Source: Novosphingobium sp. ERN07
GTDB lineage: Bacteria > Pseudomonadota > Alphaproteobacteria > Sphingomonadales > Sphingomonadaceae
DNA length: 64,000 nt
Direction of reading: 5' to 3'
NCBI RefSeq assembly: GCF_012641335.1
Contig: NZ_JABAID010000006.1
Coordinates: 124,001-188,000, forward strand
Shown piece after piece: positions 27,985 to 37,827 of this stretch. Every line of letters begins with the position of its first letter. The first letter of the stretch is position 1. Position numbers and translations under genes: made by a program. The notes under the pieces were generated by a model. That model was not told the origin of the DNA and made no database searches. It saw only the letters and a list, made by a program, of their open reading frames with translations.

Positions 27985-27997
27985 ATGCAGGCTTGCG

Positions 27998-28047
27998 GTC
28001 CTGTCACGGTGCCAGTCGCTCTCTCAACCGGCGCGCCGTGACAGGAC
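27998..28047. terminator. Perfect 12-bp inverted repeat between convergent genes
   Basis: GTCCTGTCACGG (27998-28009) and CCGTGACAGGAC (28036-28047) are exact complements with a 26-base loop. It lies between the globin-transducer and D-aminoacylase stop codons and may end both transcripts; no T-run is present. Confidence 0.5.
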
Positions 28048-28057
28048 TACCAATCCC

Positions 28058-29806
28058 TTATTCTGCGGCCTCCAAGAGGTCGGCACGCTGCGGACCGCGG
28101 ATGAGGTTGCCCGGCGTCGCCCCGGTCCATTCGCCGTTGCGGAACGTCACCTTTCCGCCCTTGATGGTGCAGTCATACCCTTCGGCTTTCTGAAGCAAGC
28201 GTTTGCCCCCCGCCGGCAGATCGAATGCCAGCCAGGGCTTGAGCAGCCGGACATTTTCGAAATCTATCACGTTGATATCGGCCATGTAGCCCGGCGCGAT
28301 CACGCCGCGATCATCAAGACCATAGAGCCTCGCCGTATCGTGGCATTGGCGCTTCACAGCGTGTTCAAGGCTGATCCTGCCCCCTCGCGCACGATCACGC
28401 ACCCAGTGTTGCAGCATGAACGTGGGGCTGGCGGCATCGCAAATCGTCCCGCAATGCGCGCCGCCGTCTGATAGCGAGTTCACCGTATCGTCAGAGGCTT
28501 GCAAGGCTTCAAGGAAATCGAGATTGCCGTCGGCGTAGTTGAGGATCGGCAGGTAGATGAAGCCCGTCCCGTCATTTTCCATCAACTTGTCATAGGCATA
28601 GGCATCAGGTGCCATGCCAGCGACCTTGGCCCGCGCCAGCACGCTGGCGTCTTCCTGTGGCTCGTAGTCGAATCCTTCATCCATGATGAACTGGTTGTGC
28701 CAGCCTTCAGCGATCATCATGAACAGGCCGATTATGTCGCTTTCGGGATAGGCGTTGGCTTCGGCCAGAACCTTGGCGCGGAAAGCCGGATCTTTGAGAT
28801 GGGCCAGTTGCTCGTCCCACGGCAGGTCTGCGATCGCAACATAGCTGGGGCGGAAGCGGAAGGGGTGGATGGTGCCCTGCCACGCCATGATCACGCCATT
28901 GCCGCGCAGGGCGATCTGGGCGACGATGTTCGCGCCTTGAGCATTCTGGCGGCGCATCTCTTCGATCTGCTCGCTCAGCGGCATTTCCTTGGCGATGGAT
29001 TGCAGGGCGGCATAGGTTACCGGCAGGCCGGTTTCGCGGCTGAGCGCGCCCATCCAGCCGAATTCGTCCCATTCGCGCTTCATGTCAGAAGCCATTTCAA
29101 ACACGCCATAGCCGACACGGCCCATCGCGCGGCCGATTTCGATCAGCTCTTCTGCGGTGGCCGTCGTCCCCGGCACCACTTCGCCATCGACCGATTTGTG
29201 GATCACCGTGCGGCTGGTGGAAAAGCCCAGCGCACCGGCGCGCACGCCTTCTTCCACGATATCGGCCATCTGGCGGATGTCATCGGCGGTGGGAATGGCG
29301 CCGGGCTTTTCGCGTTCGCCCAGCACATAGGCTCGCACCGCGCCGTGCGGAACGTGCGTGCCGATGTCCACTGCGCGCGGCATCTGTTCCAGCGCGTCAA
29401 GATACTCGGGGAACGTCTCCCAGTTCCACTTCATGCCCTCGGCCAGCGCGGTGCCGGGAATGTCTTCCACACCTTCCATCAGGCCGATCAGCCAATCGTG
29501 CCGATCAGGCGCGGCAGGGGCAAAGCCTACGCCGCAGTTGCCCATGATCACCGTGGTCACGCCATGCCACGAAGAGGGTGCCATTTCGGCATCCCACGTG
29601 GCCTGCCCATCGTAGTGGGTGTGAACATCGACCCAGCCGGGCGCAACGATCCGGCCCGTAGCATCGATTTCTTCGGCAGCATCGCCGCGCACCGTGCCAA
29701 TAGCGGCGATCAGCCCGTCCTTTACCGCAATATCGCCGGCAAAGCGTGGAGCGCCGGTTCCGTCGACGATCGTTCCGTTCCTGATGATAAGGTCATAGGC
29801 AGACAT
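28058..29806 (-). CDS. N-acyl-D-amino-acid deacylase (D-aminoacylase family amidohydrolase)
   Basis: This zinc amidohydrolase of the D-aminoacylase family removes acyl groups from N-acyl-D-amino acids or related amides. The 582-residue protein begins with the family strand [14 protein letters not shown]. The metal site HTHYDGQ is near residue 62, [10 protein letters not shown] follows, and a late DGGAHCG segment is also typical. There is no signal peptide, so it is cytoplasmic. It is last of a same-strand series after the ferredoxin-NADP reductase gene, separated by 98 bases. The natural substrate is uncertain, as this family is functionally broad. Confidence 0.85.
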   Translation of the reverse strand: MSAYDLIIRNGTIVDGTGAPRFAGDIAVKDGLIAAIGTVRGDAAEEIDATGRIVAPGWVDVHTHYDGQATWDAEMAPSSWHGVTTVIMGNCGVGFAPAAPDRHDWLIGLMEGVEDIPGTALAEGMKWNWETFPEYLDALEQMPRAVDIGTHVPHGAVRAYVLGEREKPGAIPTADDIRQMADIVEEGVRAGALGFSTSRTVIHKSVDGEVVPGTTATAEELIEIGRAMGRVGYGVFEMASDMKREWDEFGWMGALSRETGLPVTYAALQSIAKEMPLSEQIEEMRRQNAQGANIVAQIALRGNGVIMAWQGTIHPFRFRPSYVAIADLPWDEQLAHLKDPAFRAKVLAEANAYPESDIIGLFMMIAEGWHNQFIMDEGFDYEPQEDASVLARAKVAGMAPDAYAYDKLMENDGTGFIYLPILNYADGNLDFLEALQASDDTVNSLSDGGAHCGTICDAASPTFMLQHWVRDRARGGRISLEHAVKRQCHDTARLYGLDDRGVIAPGYMADINVIDFENVRLLKPWLAFDLPAGGKRLLQKAEGYDCTIKGGKVTFRNGEWTGATPGNLIRGPQRADLLEAAE

Positions 29807-29904
29807 GGACAGCTCCTTCTCCCCGCGCAGGCCGACTCGCAGCGGCAGCCTTCCGCGTTAACCGTTCGATTAGGTCAGAGCGCGGCTATGCGGTCAATCG
29901 CAGT

Positions 29905-31212
29905 TCATTGACCGATTGCTCGGATCATGTCGCCTACGTCCACGAACTTTTCCCGTGGAGCGCCATCACGCGCGCGTGCTTGTTCTGCCTCTTCGATGCG
30001 CTTCCAGTCACGGAAGGTCACGATATCGAGCTTGCGCTCCGCCGCCAGCGCATCGAAGCCGGGGCGGCCTGATTTTCGACCAGCCTGCGGCATGTCCTGT
30101 GCGATCAATTCGATCACGCCAAAACCATCGGGCCGGTTGGTGCCGATCGTGCCCGATGGCCCACGCCGCGCCCATCCTACGCAATAGAGGCCCGGCAGGA
30201 TGCGTCCCTGATCGTTGGCGAAACGACCTGCGCGTTCATCAAACGGCACGCCTGCAATCGGTGACGTCTGATATCCGATGCACGAGACCACAAGGTCTGC
30301 TGGGATTTCGTAAAACTCGCCCGTGCCTACGGCCCGACCCGCCTCAATCCGGGTCCGCTCCACCGAAATCGCCTGTACTTTGCCTTCTCCAATCAGGCCG
30401 CGCGGAGCAGCGAAGAAATCGAACTCCACTTCAAGCGGAAGATCGGCCCGATGGCTTTCCGGGATCGCCGCGAAAGACCGCAAGTGGGTTACCGACTTGC
30501 GGATGCCGGGTTCCAGCATGGCATCGTCATCCAGATCGGGTAGGTCTTGCGGATCGACTCTTGGTGCGGCGCGGGAAAGATGGCCCAGTTCACCCAGTTC
30601 CTTGGGCGTCATCATGATCTGGTGCGGGCCGCGCCGCCCAAGGATCACGATGCGCTGGATAGTCGATCCCATCAGCGTATCGAGCGCATGGCCCACGATA
30701 TCGCTGCCTGCGAACTCATCACGCGTCTTGGCCAGAATGCGCGTCACGTCGAGCGCGACATTGCCCATGCCGATAACCACGGCGGTCTTGCCCGAAAGGT
30801 CTGGTTCGAGGGCTGCGAATTCAGGATGGCCATTGTACCAGCCGACAAAGCCCGCACTGCCGAAGACATTGCCCAGATGATCACCCGGCAGATCGATGGG
30901 CCGATCCCGCGGCGCACCTGTGGCAAGGACAACTGCGTCGTAAAGCCCCTGCAATTTGGCCACCGACACGTCCTGACCGACCTTGATATTGCCGACAAAC
31001 CGCACATTGTTGGAAAGCGCGGTCTGTTCATATCGGCGCGTTACGCCCTTGATCGACTGGTGATCGGGCGCGACGCCGAACCGGATCAGACCATAAGGCA
31101 CTGGCAGCATATCGAATATATCGATGCTTACATCGTCGCCCCACTGCTTCTGCGCTGCTTCTGCCGTGTAATATCCGGCCGGACCCGAACCGACGATCGC
31201 GATATGCCGCAT
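29905..31212 (-). CDS. Ferredoxin-NADP reductase (FprA/adrenodoxin-reductase type)
   Basis: This flavoprotein passes electrons between NADPH and ferredoxin, as for mycobacterial FprA and mitochondrial adrenodoxin reductase. The 435-residue protein has the FAD motif IAIVGSGPAGYYTAE at the N-terminus, PVPYGLIRFGVAPDH near 39, the NADP motif VIGMGNVALDVTRIL near 153, and GWARRGPSGTIGTNRPDG near 345. The last block is diagnostic of this family. A partner ferredoxin or P450 gene is not in the window. Confidence 0.93.
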   Translation of the reverse strand: MRHIAIVGSGPAGYYTAEAAQKQWGDDVSIDIFDMLPVPYGLIRFGVAPDHQSIKGVTRRYEQTALSNNVRFVGNIKVGQDVSVAKLQGLYDAVVLATGAPRDRPIDLPGDHLGNVFGSAGFVGWYNGHPEFAALEPDLSGKTAVVIGMGNVALDVTRILAKTRDEFAGSDIVGHALDTLMGSTIQRIVILGRRGPHQIMMTPKELGELGHLSRAAPRVDPQDLPDLDDDAMLEPGIRKSVTHLRSFAAIPESHRADLPLEVEFDFFAAPRGLIGEGKVQAISVERTRIEAGRAVGTGEFYEIPADLVVSCIGYQTSPIAGVPFDERAGRFANDQGRILPGLYCVGWARRGPSGTIGTNRPDGFGVIELIAQDMPQAGRKSGRPGFDALAAERKLDIVTFRDWKRIEEAEQARARDGAPREKFVDVGDMIRAIGQ

Positions 31213-31307
31213 GGCCTCTCCTCAGCCGTTTGACTCCGCTCCTGCCATCGGCGCGCTCTGAGTCCTGTCCAGCGATGCTAACGCCGGATCGGCAAAAAGA
31301 AAGCGGT

Positions 31308-32105
31308 CTAAGCTGCGTCCAGAAAGCTGCGCAGGCTGGCAACGAACCGGTCCCGTTGTGACAGCATGAACAGATGGCCGCCGCCGCTGAACATCTCGAT
31401 CCGGCTGTGCGGAATGGCGTTGTGCAGCAGGTGCGCGTTTGCCGGTGGGACCAACTGGTCTTCTTCATCGGCCATGACCAGCACCGGCATTCGCAGCAAT
31501 GGCAGGAACGGCAAGCTGCTCCATGTCGCGAAGGCGGCAAGCTGGTAGGAGAATCCGAGCGGCGAAGGGGCCTTGGCTGCGTTAAGCGAAACGCGCCCAC
31601 TGCCACCGCCGTTGTAGATCGAGGCAAGATTGCGCTTCAGCGTGCGTTCGACGGTATATTCCAGCGGGTCTGTCAAGTGGGCGAGCATCGCGGGATTGCC
31701 CGGCACCATCGTTGCCCCGGCAGCCGTGGCCGCAAGGATTAGGTTGCCGGTACGCGCCCGGTGCTGAAACGCGAACTGCTGTGCCAGCGCACCGCCCCAA
31801 CTGATACCCAGAATGTCAACCTCGGCCAGATCGAGCCGGTCGAGCAGCGCTGCCGTCGTCAGCGCCATATTGGAAATGGTGTAAGGAAGAACCGGATCGG
31901 GCGAACTGCCGATCCCCGGCATGTCGAAGCAGACGACCTCACGTTCGGGCAGCGCCCGTGCCAGCGGTGCTAGCAACTCAAGATTCATGCCGATCCCGTT
32001 AAGCATCAGCAGTGGCCGGTGTTCCGTCTTGCCCACATGCCAGCGAGCAAGATGGAGCCTGCGCCCGCCCACGCCAATCAGGGATTTTTCCGCCGTATCT
32101 GCCAT
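31308..32105 (-). CDS. Alpha/beta hydrolase resembling intracellular poly(3-hydroxyalkanoate) depolymerase
   Basis: The 265-residue product resembles the medium-chain PHA depolymerase (PhaZ) group. LLMLNGIGMNLELLAPLARAL forms the oxyanion region (quoted in part), GISWGGALAQQFA is the nucleophile elbow, LAATAAGATMVPG matches the family closely, and GGHLFML holds the late His. A role in mobilising stored polyester is likely, but no PHA synthase or phasin gene is nearby, so a related esterase is possible. The ATG at 32105 follows GGAGCGTGGGG; the frame is open to a GTG at 32138. Confidence 0.75.
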   Translation of the reverse strand: MADTAEKSLIGVGGRRLHLARWHVGKTEHRPLLMLNGIGMNLELLAPLARALPEREVVCFDMPGIGSSPDPVLPYTISNMALTTAALLDRLDLAEVDILGISWGGALAQQFAFQHRARTGNLILAATAAGATMVPGNPAMLAHLTDPLEYTVERTLKRNLASIYNGGGSGRVSLNAAKAPSPLGFSYQLAAFATWSSLPFLPLLRMPVLVMADEEDQLVPPANAHLLHNAIPHSRIEMFSGGGHLFMLSQRDRFVASLRSFLDAA

Positions 32106-32207
32106 AATTACCCCACGCTCCGGTGGCGTGCCTAGCACCTTCGCATTCGCAGCAAAAGCGTTTGGATTGCCGTCGCTTTAACGCTTTCGAAATTGGAGAT
32201 GAGGCAA

Positions 32208-34898
32208 GTGCGAAGCATGTCTGCAGATGCCTCCGTCGAAGCAACCGGGCCGACCGGTCAAACGCGCGATTTTGCGCGTACCCGACGCCGTGAGAAAATT
32301 GCGCCCGCCAGCCCGCGCGAAGCTGGTGCCAGCTTCTTGTTCGGCAGCGATCCCGGCAACCGGCTTGTCGCATCGGAATGGCCTCGTCTGGCAATGCCGA
32401 TTGTGCTGTTGCCGATGGGTATTGCGGCTTTCAACCTGACTGTTCCAGGGCTGCTCGCCAGCTTGCTCGTGGCGATTGCGGCGCTTGTAACCTGGCTGTC
32501 GCACATCGTGGTTCGGCTTGAAAACGAACGCAATTTTGCAACCGGCCAGCGGATGGCGCTGGTCGGAGCCGTCGTTGCTCTGCCGATGTTTCTGTTTGGT
32601 TCGGCAATGGGCCTTTGGGGCGCATCGGGCGAGATCGACTGGTTCTATTGCCTCGTTGCTGTGGCCACGCTTTCGCTGCTGGCAACGGTTGCCCAGTCGG
32701 GGCGGTTGGTGGGTGTGTTGGCAGCCCAGGTCGCCGTCTGGTCGGGCATTACTTGCGTCGCATCGACCATTGCGGGATATTTTTCGCTGATCGTGGGCGT
32801 CGGCATCGCGGTTGTTGCCTATATGCGCCAGCGCAAGATCGACCTTGTTCTGCGCGAAAAGGCGGAGAACGACGCGCGCGTCCAGACCCGTGCGCAAGAA
32901 ATTCTCGCAGATTATGAAGAGACGGGGCAGGGCTGGTTCTGGGAAACAGACCGCCGTGGCCACCTGACCTACCTGTCCGCGCCTGTTGCCGAAATTCTTG
33001 GGCGCAAAGTGCATGACCTGATCGGTCGCCCGTTCGCGGAATTGTTCAATCTTGCCGAACAATCGGGCGAGGGGGAGCGCACATTGGCGTTTCACCTTTC
33101 TGCACGATCCAGTTTTAGCGAACTGGCGGTGCGCGCAGCCGTGCGCGATGAAGAGCGATGGTGGTCGATCACGGGCCGTCCCACATACGACACCTTCAAC
33201 AATTTCACGGGTTTTCGCGGTTCCGGCACCGATCTTACGGAAAAGCGGCGCTCGCAAGAACACGCCTCGCGCCTGGCGCACTTCGATTCGCTCACCGGCC
33301 TGTCGAATCGCTTCCGCATGTCGCAGACGCTCGAAAAGATTCTGCTTACGCCGCAGGTCCAGAATCGCGCCTGTTCGGTATTCCTTCTCGATCTCGACCG
33401 GTTCAAGCAGGTCAACGATACGCTTGGCCATCCGGCGGGCGACGCGCTGCTCAAGCAGGTTGCACAGCGGCTTGAACGGGTGGTGGGCAAGATGGGCCGC
33501 GTTGGTCGCCTTGGCGGAGACGAATTCCAGGTCATCCTGCCCGGCAAGATCGAACGTGAACAGCTTGGCCACCTTGCGGGGCGGATCATCGAAAGCCTGT
33601 CGCAGCCCTATTCGATCGAAGGCAGCCGCGTGATGATTGGCGCATCCGTCGGCATCGCCATCGCGCCCGACGATGGCGTGACCAGCGAAGCGCTGATCCG
33701 AAATGCGGATCTTGCACTTTATGCTGCCAAAGATGGCGGGCGTGGTCGCCATCACTTCTACGCGCCAGATCTCCATAGCGATGCTGAAGAGCGCCGCCAG
33801 ATGGAGGAAGACCTGCGCGATGCGGTCGCCAATGGCGGGCTGGAACTGTACTATCAGCCGGTCGTCCAGACCGCGACCGAGAAGATCACCGGCTTCGAAG
33901 CGCTACTGCGATGGAACCACCCTCAACAAGGGTGGATCAGCCCTTCGCGTTTCATTCCCGTGGCCGAGGATACCGGCCTTATTGCACCGATCGGCGAGTG
34001 GGCCTTGCGCACCGCTTGCCAGGATCTGGCGCGCTGGCCGGACAACGTGCGTGTCGCGGTCAATGTTTCGCCTCTGCAATTCGCCAACCCCGCGCTGCCA
34101 ACCATCGTTACCAATGCCCTGGCAAACGCGCAGGTCGCAGCCGAGCGCCTTGAACTGGAAATCACTGAAAGCGTGTTCCTCAACGATGATGAGGGCACCG
34201 ACCAAATGTTCAAAGCGTTGAAGGGGATCGGCGTTCGTCTCGCGCTCGATGATTTCGGTACGGGCTATTCGTCACTCGGCTATCTGCGCTCGGCACCATT
34301 CGACAAGATCAAGATCGATCAGTCCTTCGTGCGCGGCGCAACCCAGCCCGGTAGCCGCAATGGTGCCATCATCGCCTCGATCGTCAGTCTTGCCGAAGCG
34401 CTCGGCATGGAAACCACGGCAGAGGGCGTTGAAACGCTGGACGAGCTTGATCTCGTCCGCATGTTGGGCTGCAGCCACGTGCAGGGCTATATCTACGAGC
34501 GTCCGCTCAGTTCCATGAACGCTGCCGCGCGTCTTTCAACCGGGCTGATGGCCATTGCCCAAGGGCCGCGTTCGGCCCGCGCCGCGCGCCAGTCCATGCT
34601 GCGCAAGGTCGTGCTCGATCATGGCGGACATCGCTACAACGGGATGATCCGTAACATCAGCCAGACGGGCGCTCTGATCGAAGGGCTGTGGAATGTGCCA
34701 TCAGGCACGATCTTCCGCGTCGTTCTGGCCGACAACCACGTCGTCACCGCCACTTGTCGCTGGTCGCATGAAGACCGGCTTGGCGTTGAGTTTTCCCTGC
34801 CGCTGCGGCTTGACGAAACCGGCCGCATCGCTGCCGTTGCCGCCCGCCCGCCAGCCAGCGTGGAGACTGAGGGAACTGCCCAGCGCAAAGTCGGCTGA
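32208..34898 (+). CDS. PAS-GGDEF-EAL-PilZ cyclic-di-GMP protein
   Basis: This inner-membrane protein combines synthesis, breakdown and binding modules for cyclic di-GMP in one chain of about 896 residues. Several hydrophobic segments occupy about 60-225. A PAS domain spans about 245-350, then GGDEF (RLGGDEFQVIL near 433) and EAL (FEALLRWNHP near 562, DDFGTGYSSLGYLR). A C-terminal PilZ domain follows (RQSMLRK, then NISQTGALIEG near 818). All core motifs look intact. Starts at 32193 (TTG), 32199 (ATG), 32208 (GTG) and 32217 (ATG) are possible; GGAG nine bases upstream favours 32208, with low certainty. Confidence 0.93.
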   Translation: MRSMSADASVEATGPTGQTRDFARTRRREKIAPASPREAGASFLFGSDPGNRLVASEWPRLAMPIVLLPMGIAAFNLTVPGLLASLLVAIAALVTWLSHIVVRLENERNFATGQRMALVGAVVALPMFLFGSAMGLWGASGEIDWFYCLVAVATLSLLATVAQSGRLVGVLAAQVAVWSGITCVASTIAGYFSLIVGVGIAVVAYMRQRKIDLVLREKAENDARVQTRAQEILADYEETGQGWFWETDRRGHLTYLSAPVAEILGRKVHDLIGRPFAELFNLAEQSGEGERTLAFHLSARSSFSELAVRAAVRDEERWWSITGRPTYDTFNNFTGFRGSGTDLTEKRRSQEHASRLAHFDSLTGLSNRFRMSQTLEKILLTPQVQNRACSVFLLDLDRFKQVNDTLGHPAGDALLKQVAQRLERVVGKMGRVGRLGGDEFQVILPGKIEREQLGHLAGRIIESLSQPYSIEGSRVMIGASVGIAIAPDDGVTSEALIRNADLALYAAKDGGRGRHHFYAPDLHSDAEERRQMEEDLRDAVANGGLELYYQPVVQTATEKITGFEALLRWNHPQQGWISPSRFIPVAEDTGLIAPIGEWALRTACQDLARWPDNVRVAVNVSPLQFANPALPTIVTNALANAQVAAERLELEITESVFLNDDEGTDQMFKALKGIGVRLALDDFGTGYSSLGYLRSAPFDKIKIDQSFVRGATQPGSRNGAIIASIVSLAEALGMETTAEGVETLDELDLVRMLGCSHVQGYIYERPLSSMNAAARLSTGLMAIAQGPRSARAARQSMLRKVVLDHGGHRYNGMIRNISQTGALIEGLWNVPSGTIFRVVLADNHVVTATCRWSHEDRLGVEFSLPLRLDETGRIAAVAARPPASVETEGTAQRKVG

Positions 34899-34910
34899 GG
34901 CGCGCCAGCC

Positions 34911-36209
34911 TCAGCCCAGCGCTGCCTGCTTTTCTTCCGCGAGCCTATCAAGTTCGGCCCGGCTTTTCTTCTCCGCAGCCGTTTTCAACTGCCCACACGC
35001 CGCATCGATATCTCGCCCGCGCGGGGTCCGCACTGGCGCGCTGATCCCTGCGTCGAACACGATCTTGGCAAAGCTCTTGATCCGGTCCGGGCTTGAACAT
35101 TCATAGGGCGCGCCGTCCCACGGATTGAACGGGATGAGGTTGACCTTGGCGGGCAGCTTGTACTGCTTGATCAGCCGTACCAGTTCGCGCGCATGATCGT
35201 CGCTGTCGTTCTTGTCCTTCAGCATCACATATTCAAACGTGATGCGCCGCGCGTTTGATGCGCCCGGATAGTCGGCACAGGCCTGCAACAGTTCCTCAAT
35301 GCCGTACTTGCGGTTGATCGGCACGATCTCGTCACGCACGTCCTTGGTTACGGCGTGCAGCGAAACGGCAAGGTTCACCCCGATTTCCTCCCCGCACCGC
35401 GCCATCATCGGCACGACACCGCTGGTAGAAAGCGTGATGCGCCGCTTCGAAAGTGCCAGCCCATCGCCATCCATCACCAGCTTCAACGCATCGCGCACGT
35501 TGTCGAAGTTATAAAGCGGCTCGCCCATGCCCATCATCACGATGTTGGTCAGCAAGCGGCCATCGGGAGTGTATGCGGTGGCAGCTTCTTCATCGTCGTC
35601 GTCGAAGTCCAGCCCCGCCATCGTGCCGCCGGCTTTTGGCCACTCGCCCAGTGAATCGCGTGCCAGCATTACCTGCCCCACGATCTCGCCCGGCGTCAGG
35701 TTGCGCACGAGCCGCATCGTGCCGGTATGGCAGAAACGACAGTTCAGCGTGCAACCGACCTGGCTTGAAACGCACAGGGTTCCGCGGTCGGCGTCGGGAA
35801 TGAACACCATTTCGAAGTCGTGATTGTCTGCCGTCCGCAGCAGCCATTTGCGGGTGCCATCGGTTGAAACCTGTGCCTCGACGATCTCTGGCCGTCCGAT
35901 CACGAAGCGTTCGGCCAGCCACGGACGCATGGTTTTGGCGATATCGGTCATGCCCTCAAAATCGGTCACGCCGCGATGGTACAGCCAGTGATAGACCTGC
36001 TTGGCGCGCAGCTTCGCCGCTTTCGCATCCAGCCCCGCTGTTTCAAACAGTGCCGCGATCTGCTTTTTGGGCAAACCGATCAGATCGACGCGCCCATCCT
36101 CTCGCGGAGTAACCTCCCGCGGGACTGGTACGGGATCGATATGCCCGGCAATGGGCATGTTGGCGGGGAGCGACGGTTCGGGATCGATGGGAAGCTGCAT
36201 CGCGCGCAT
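34911..36209 (-). CDS. rlmN: Dual-specificity 23S rRNA/tRNA adenine-C2 methyltransferase RlmN
   Basis: RlmN is a radical SAM enzyme that methylates C2 of A2503 in 23S rRNA and A37 in tRNAs. The 432-residue protein has the [4Fe-4S] motif C153-x3-C157-x2-C160 in [13 protein letters not shown], then [13 protein letters not shown] and the SAM-site region [22 protein letters not shown] matches the family near the C-terminus, and CGQL supplies the mechanistic second Cys. ATGs at 36209 and 36200 are equally possible, as neither has a clear ribosome-binding site. The N-terminal 40 residues are longer than in E. coli. Confidence 0.95.
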   Translation of the reverse strand: MRAMQLPIDPEPSLPANMPIAGHIDPVPVPREVTPREDGRVDLIGLPKKQIAALFETAGLDAKAAKLRAKQVYHWLYHRGVTDFEGMTDIAKTMRPWLAERFVIGRPEIVEAQVSTDGTRKWLLRTADNHDFEMVFIPDADRGTLCVSSQVGCTLNCRFCHTGTMRLVRNLTPGEIVGQVMLARDSLGEWPKAGGTMAGLDFDDDDEEAATAYTPDGRLLTNIVMMGMGEPLYNFDNVRDALKLVMDGDGLALSKRRITLSTSGVVPMMARCGEEIGVNLAVSLHAVTKDVRDEIVPINRKYGIEELLQACADYPGASNARRITFEYVMLKDKNDSDDHARELVRLIKQYKLPAKVNLIPFNPWDGAPYECSSPDRIKSFAKIVFDAGISAPVRTPRGRDIDAACGQLKTAAEKKSRAELDRLAEEKQAALG

Positions 36210-36444
36210 ATAGTGATTCGGAGACCAAGGCGCAAACCGGCTCGCGCGAACGCTTCTCAGTATAATGGGTTCCAGCCGTCCGTCGCGTTAAGCGCTCCGA
36301 ATATCGCAAAATATGTGGCTGAAATACAACAGTTTCTTGTTGTGTGAGGTTCAGGAAACCGGATGCAGTTCCGCTCATTCCACCGGTCACTGTCGGGTCG
36401 CAATGACAACGAGAACCGGCAGGAAGTTTCGAATGGAGTGAAAC

Positions 36445-37116
36445 ATGAAGAAGATCTGCGCAATCCTCGCCGCCGGTACTGCCATTGCCGCCACGCCGGC
36501 CTTCGCGCAGGACGCGACGCCCGCCGAGGCGTTCAGCGGTTTCCGCGCCGAAGCTCTGGTTGGTTATGACCACCACCGCTCTGGCAGCAGCGAAGACGTC
36601 GACAATACCCGCGATCTCAAGCAGTCGATCGATGGTGTGACCTACGGCGGTGCCATCGGTTATGATATCCCGCTTGGCAGCAACCTCGTGGTCGGTGCCG
36701 AAGCTGAAATTACGGAAAGCAGCGCGGGTTGGGACAACAACAACGACCAGCCCAATGTGTTCAACCTTGGACGCGTCGATGCCGGTCGCCAGTACTATGT
36801 CGGCGGTCGCGTAGGCTATGCAATGTCGCCCAGCACGATGGTCTACGCCAAGGGCGGCTACAGCAACCAGCGTTACCTTCTGCAGGGCACCGATGGCACC
36901 ACCAGCCTGCGCCAGCGGCTTGATACCGACGGCTACCGCGTGGGCGCGGGTGTTGAGCAGAAGCTCGGCGCCAACAGCTATGTGAAGGTTGAATACAACT
37001 ACAACAACTACAGCAAGGGCGAGTTCGATTTCAACGGCAACACGCCGGATTCGAGCCGCTTTGACATCGACACTGACCGTCACGTCGTGATGGCTGGCGT
37101 CGGCGTCCGCTTCTAA
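36445..37116 (+). CDS. Outer-membrane beta-barrel protein (porin-like, OMP_b-brl type)
   Basis: This small outer-membrane barrel has 223 residues including a signal peptide cleaved after FAQ near residue 22. The rest alternates hydrophobic and polar residues in eight-strand style: GFRAEALVGYDHH, VTYGGAIGYDI, YYVGGRVGYAM, YVKVEYNYNNY and the terminal VMAGVGVRF. The last residue is Phe, as required for assembly by the Bam complex. Its function may be structural or adhesive; no ligand can be read. GGAG precedes the ATG, and a 330-base divergent spacer from rlmN contains ACAACA/TGTTGT at 36326-36343. Confidence 0.85.
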   Translation: MKKICAILAAGTAIAATPAFAQDATPAEAFSGFRAEALVGYDHHRSGSSEDVDNTRDLKQSIDGVTYGGAIGYDIPLGSNLVVGAEAEITESSAGWDNNNDQPNVFNLGRVDAGRQYYVGGRVGYAMSPSTMVYAKGGYSNQRYLLQGTDGTTSLRQRLDTDGYRVGAGVEQKLGANSYVKVEYNYNNYSKGEFDFNGNTPDSSRFDIDTDRHVVMAGVGVRF

Positions 37117-37138
37117 GCCTCACGCACTGAAGCAAGGG

Positions 37139-37169
37139 AAGGGCGGGCCACAAGTCTCGCCCTTTTTCT
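37139..37169 (+). terminator. Rho-independent terminator after the barrel gene
   Basis: AAGGGCG pairs with CGCCCTT and is followed by TTTCTT, 22 bases after the stop codon. It ends the single-gene transcript before the convergent gene at 37169. Confidence 0.82.
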
Positions 37170-37651
37170 TACCGCGCGCACCCCAGCGCTGCCGCGTCCA
37201 TCGCTGAACCCGCGCCTGCCAGTACATAGGTATCGCGGAACTTGCGCCCATCGGCACCTTGCCCGATCACTGTCACGCGCGAAGCGCTCCGCAGTTGCGC
37301 AATTATCCCGGCATTGGCGCGTTGATCGGCAGGCCAGGCATCGGCTTGCCCTGCTTGCAATGTGAAGTTCGCTTCAGGAAATGAGACGTTGACCGAAGAC
37401 CCCGGCGCCAGCCGCCGCGCCAGCCGCACATGAACAGCGCCGCGTATTCCGCGCTTGGGCCAATAGCCCACAGTAAAATAGGGTTGAAACGCCTGCTCCC
37501 ACCCGCGCACTTTCTCTGCCATCGCAATGGCATAGCAGCGTGGCACGGCGGAATCGCGAAATGCGCCCCAGTTGTCGAACACGCCAAGGCTATCGCGCGC
37601 AGAGGCAGTTCCCGCCATTAGCAGCGCGCCGAGAACCAGCAGCTTCCTCAT
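37169..37651 (-). CDS. Secreted hypothetical protein (possibly invasion-associated locus B-like)
   Basis: I do not recognise this 160-residue protein with confidence. It has a signal peptide (MRKLLVLGALLMAGTASA, cleavage near 18) and two Cys residues in the mature part (PRCYAIAM and the penultimate LGCAR), which could form a disulfide. DNWGAFRDSAVPRCYAIA recalls IalB-type proteins. Its start overlaps the stop of the DUF4169 gene by four bases, so the two are translated together. A periplasmic location is likely. Confidence 0.65.
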   Translation of the reverse strand: MRKLLVLGALLMAGTASARDSLGVFDNWGAFRDSAVPRCYAIAMAEKVRGWEQAFQPYFTVGYWPKRGIRGAVHVRLARRLAPGSSVNVSFPEANFTLQAGQADAWPADQRANAGIIAQLRSASRVTVIGQGADGRKFRDTYVLAGAGSAMDAAALGCAR

Positions 37652-37827
37652 TGCTCTTCCCGCTTCGCGCCATCAAGCAACCGCGCCGCGCGTTCGGCCT
37701 CGTGCTGATCGCGCGCCTTCTCACCCTTGGTCCGCCCGAACTTCGCCCGGTTCGCCTGCGCTTCTACCGCACGTGCATCGCGCTCCTTGGCCTTGCGCAC
37801 CGCCCGCAGGTTAACGACATCGCCCAT
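37648..37827 (-). CDS. Small DUF4169-family protein
   Basis: This 59-residue basic, helical protein fits DUF4169, an alphaproteobacterial family of unknown function. It starts MGDVVNLRAVRKAKERDAR and continues with AKFGRTKGEKARDQHEAERAARLLDGAKREEQ in two blocks. The composition (many Arg, Lys, Ala, Glu, no hydrophobic core) suggests a nucleic-acid- or ribosome-associated peptide, which is only inference. The ATG overlaps the upstream phosphatase stop, and its stop overlaps the next ATG. The three genes are therefore coupled. Confidence 0.75.
   Translation of the reverse strand: MGDVVNLRAVRKAKERDARAVEAQANRAKFGRTKGEKARDQHEAERAARLLDGAKREEQ

Noticed and set aside
28499-29911. A 470-codon plus-strand frame opposite the D-aminoacylase gene
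   Set aside because: It is low-complexity His/Asp-rich antisense of a clear amidohydrolase.
32178-33776. A 532-codon minus-strand frame opposite the GGDEF-EAL gene
   Set aside because: It mirrors a gene with unmistakable motifs, and has no recognisable domain or ribosome-binding site.
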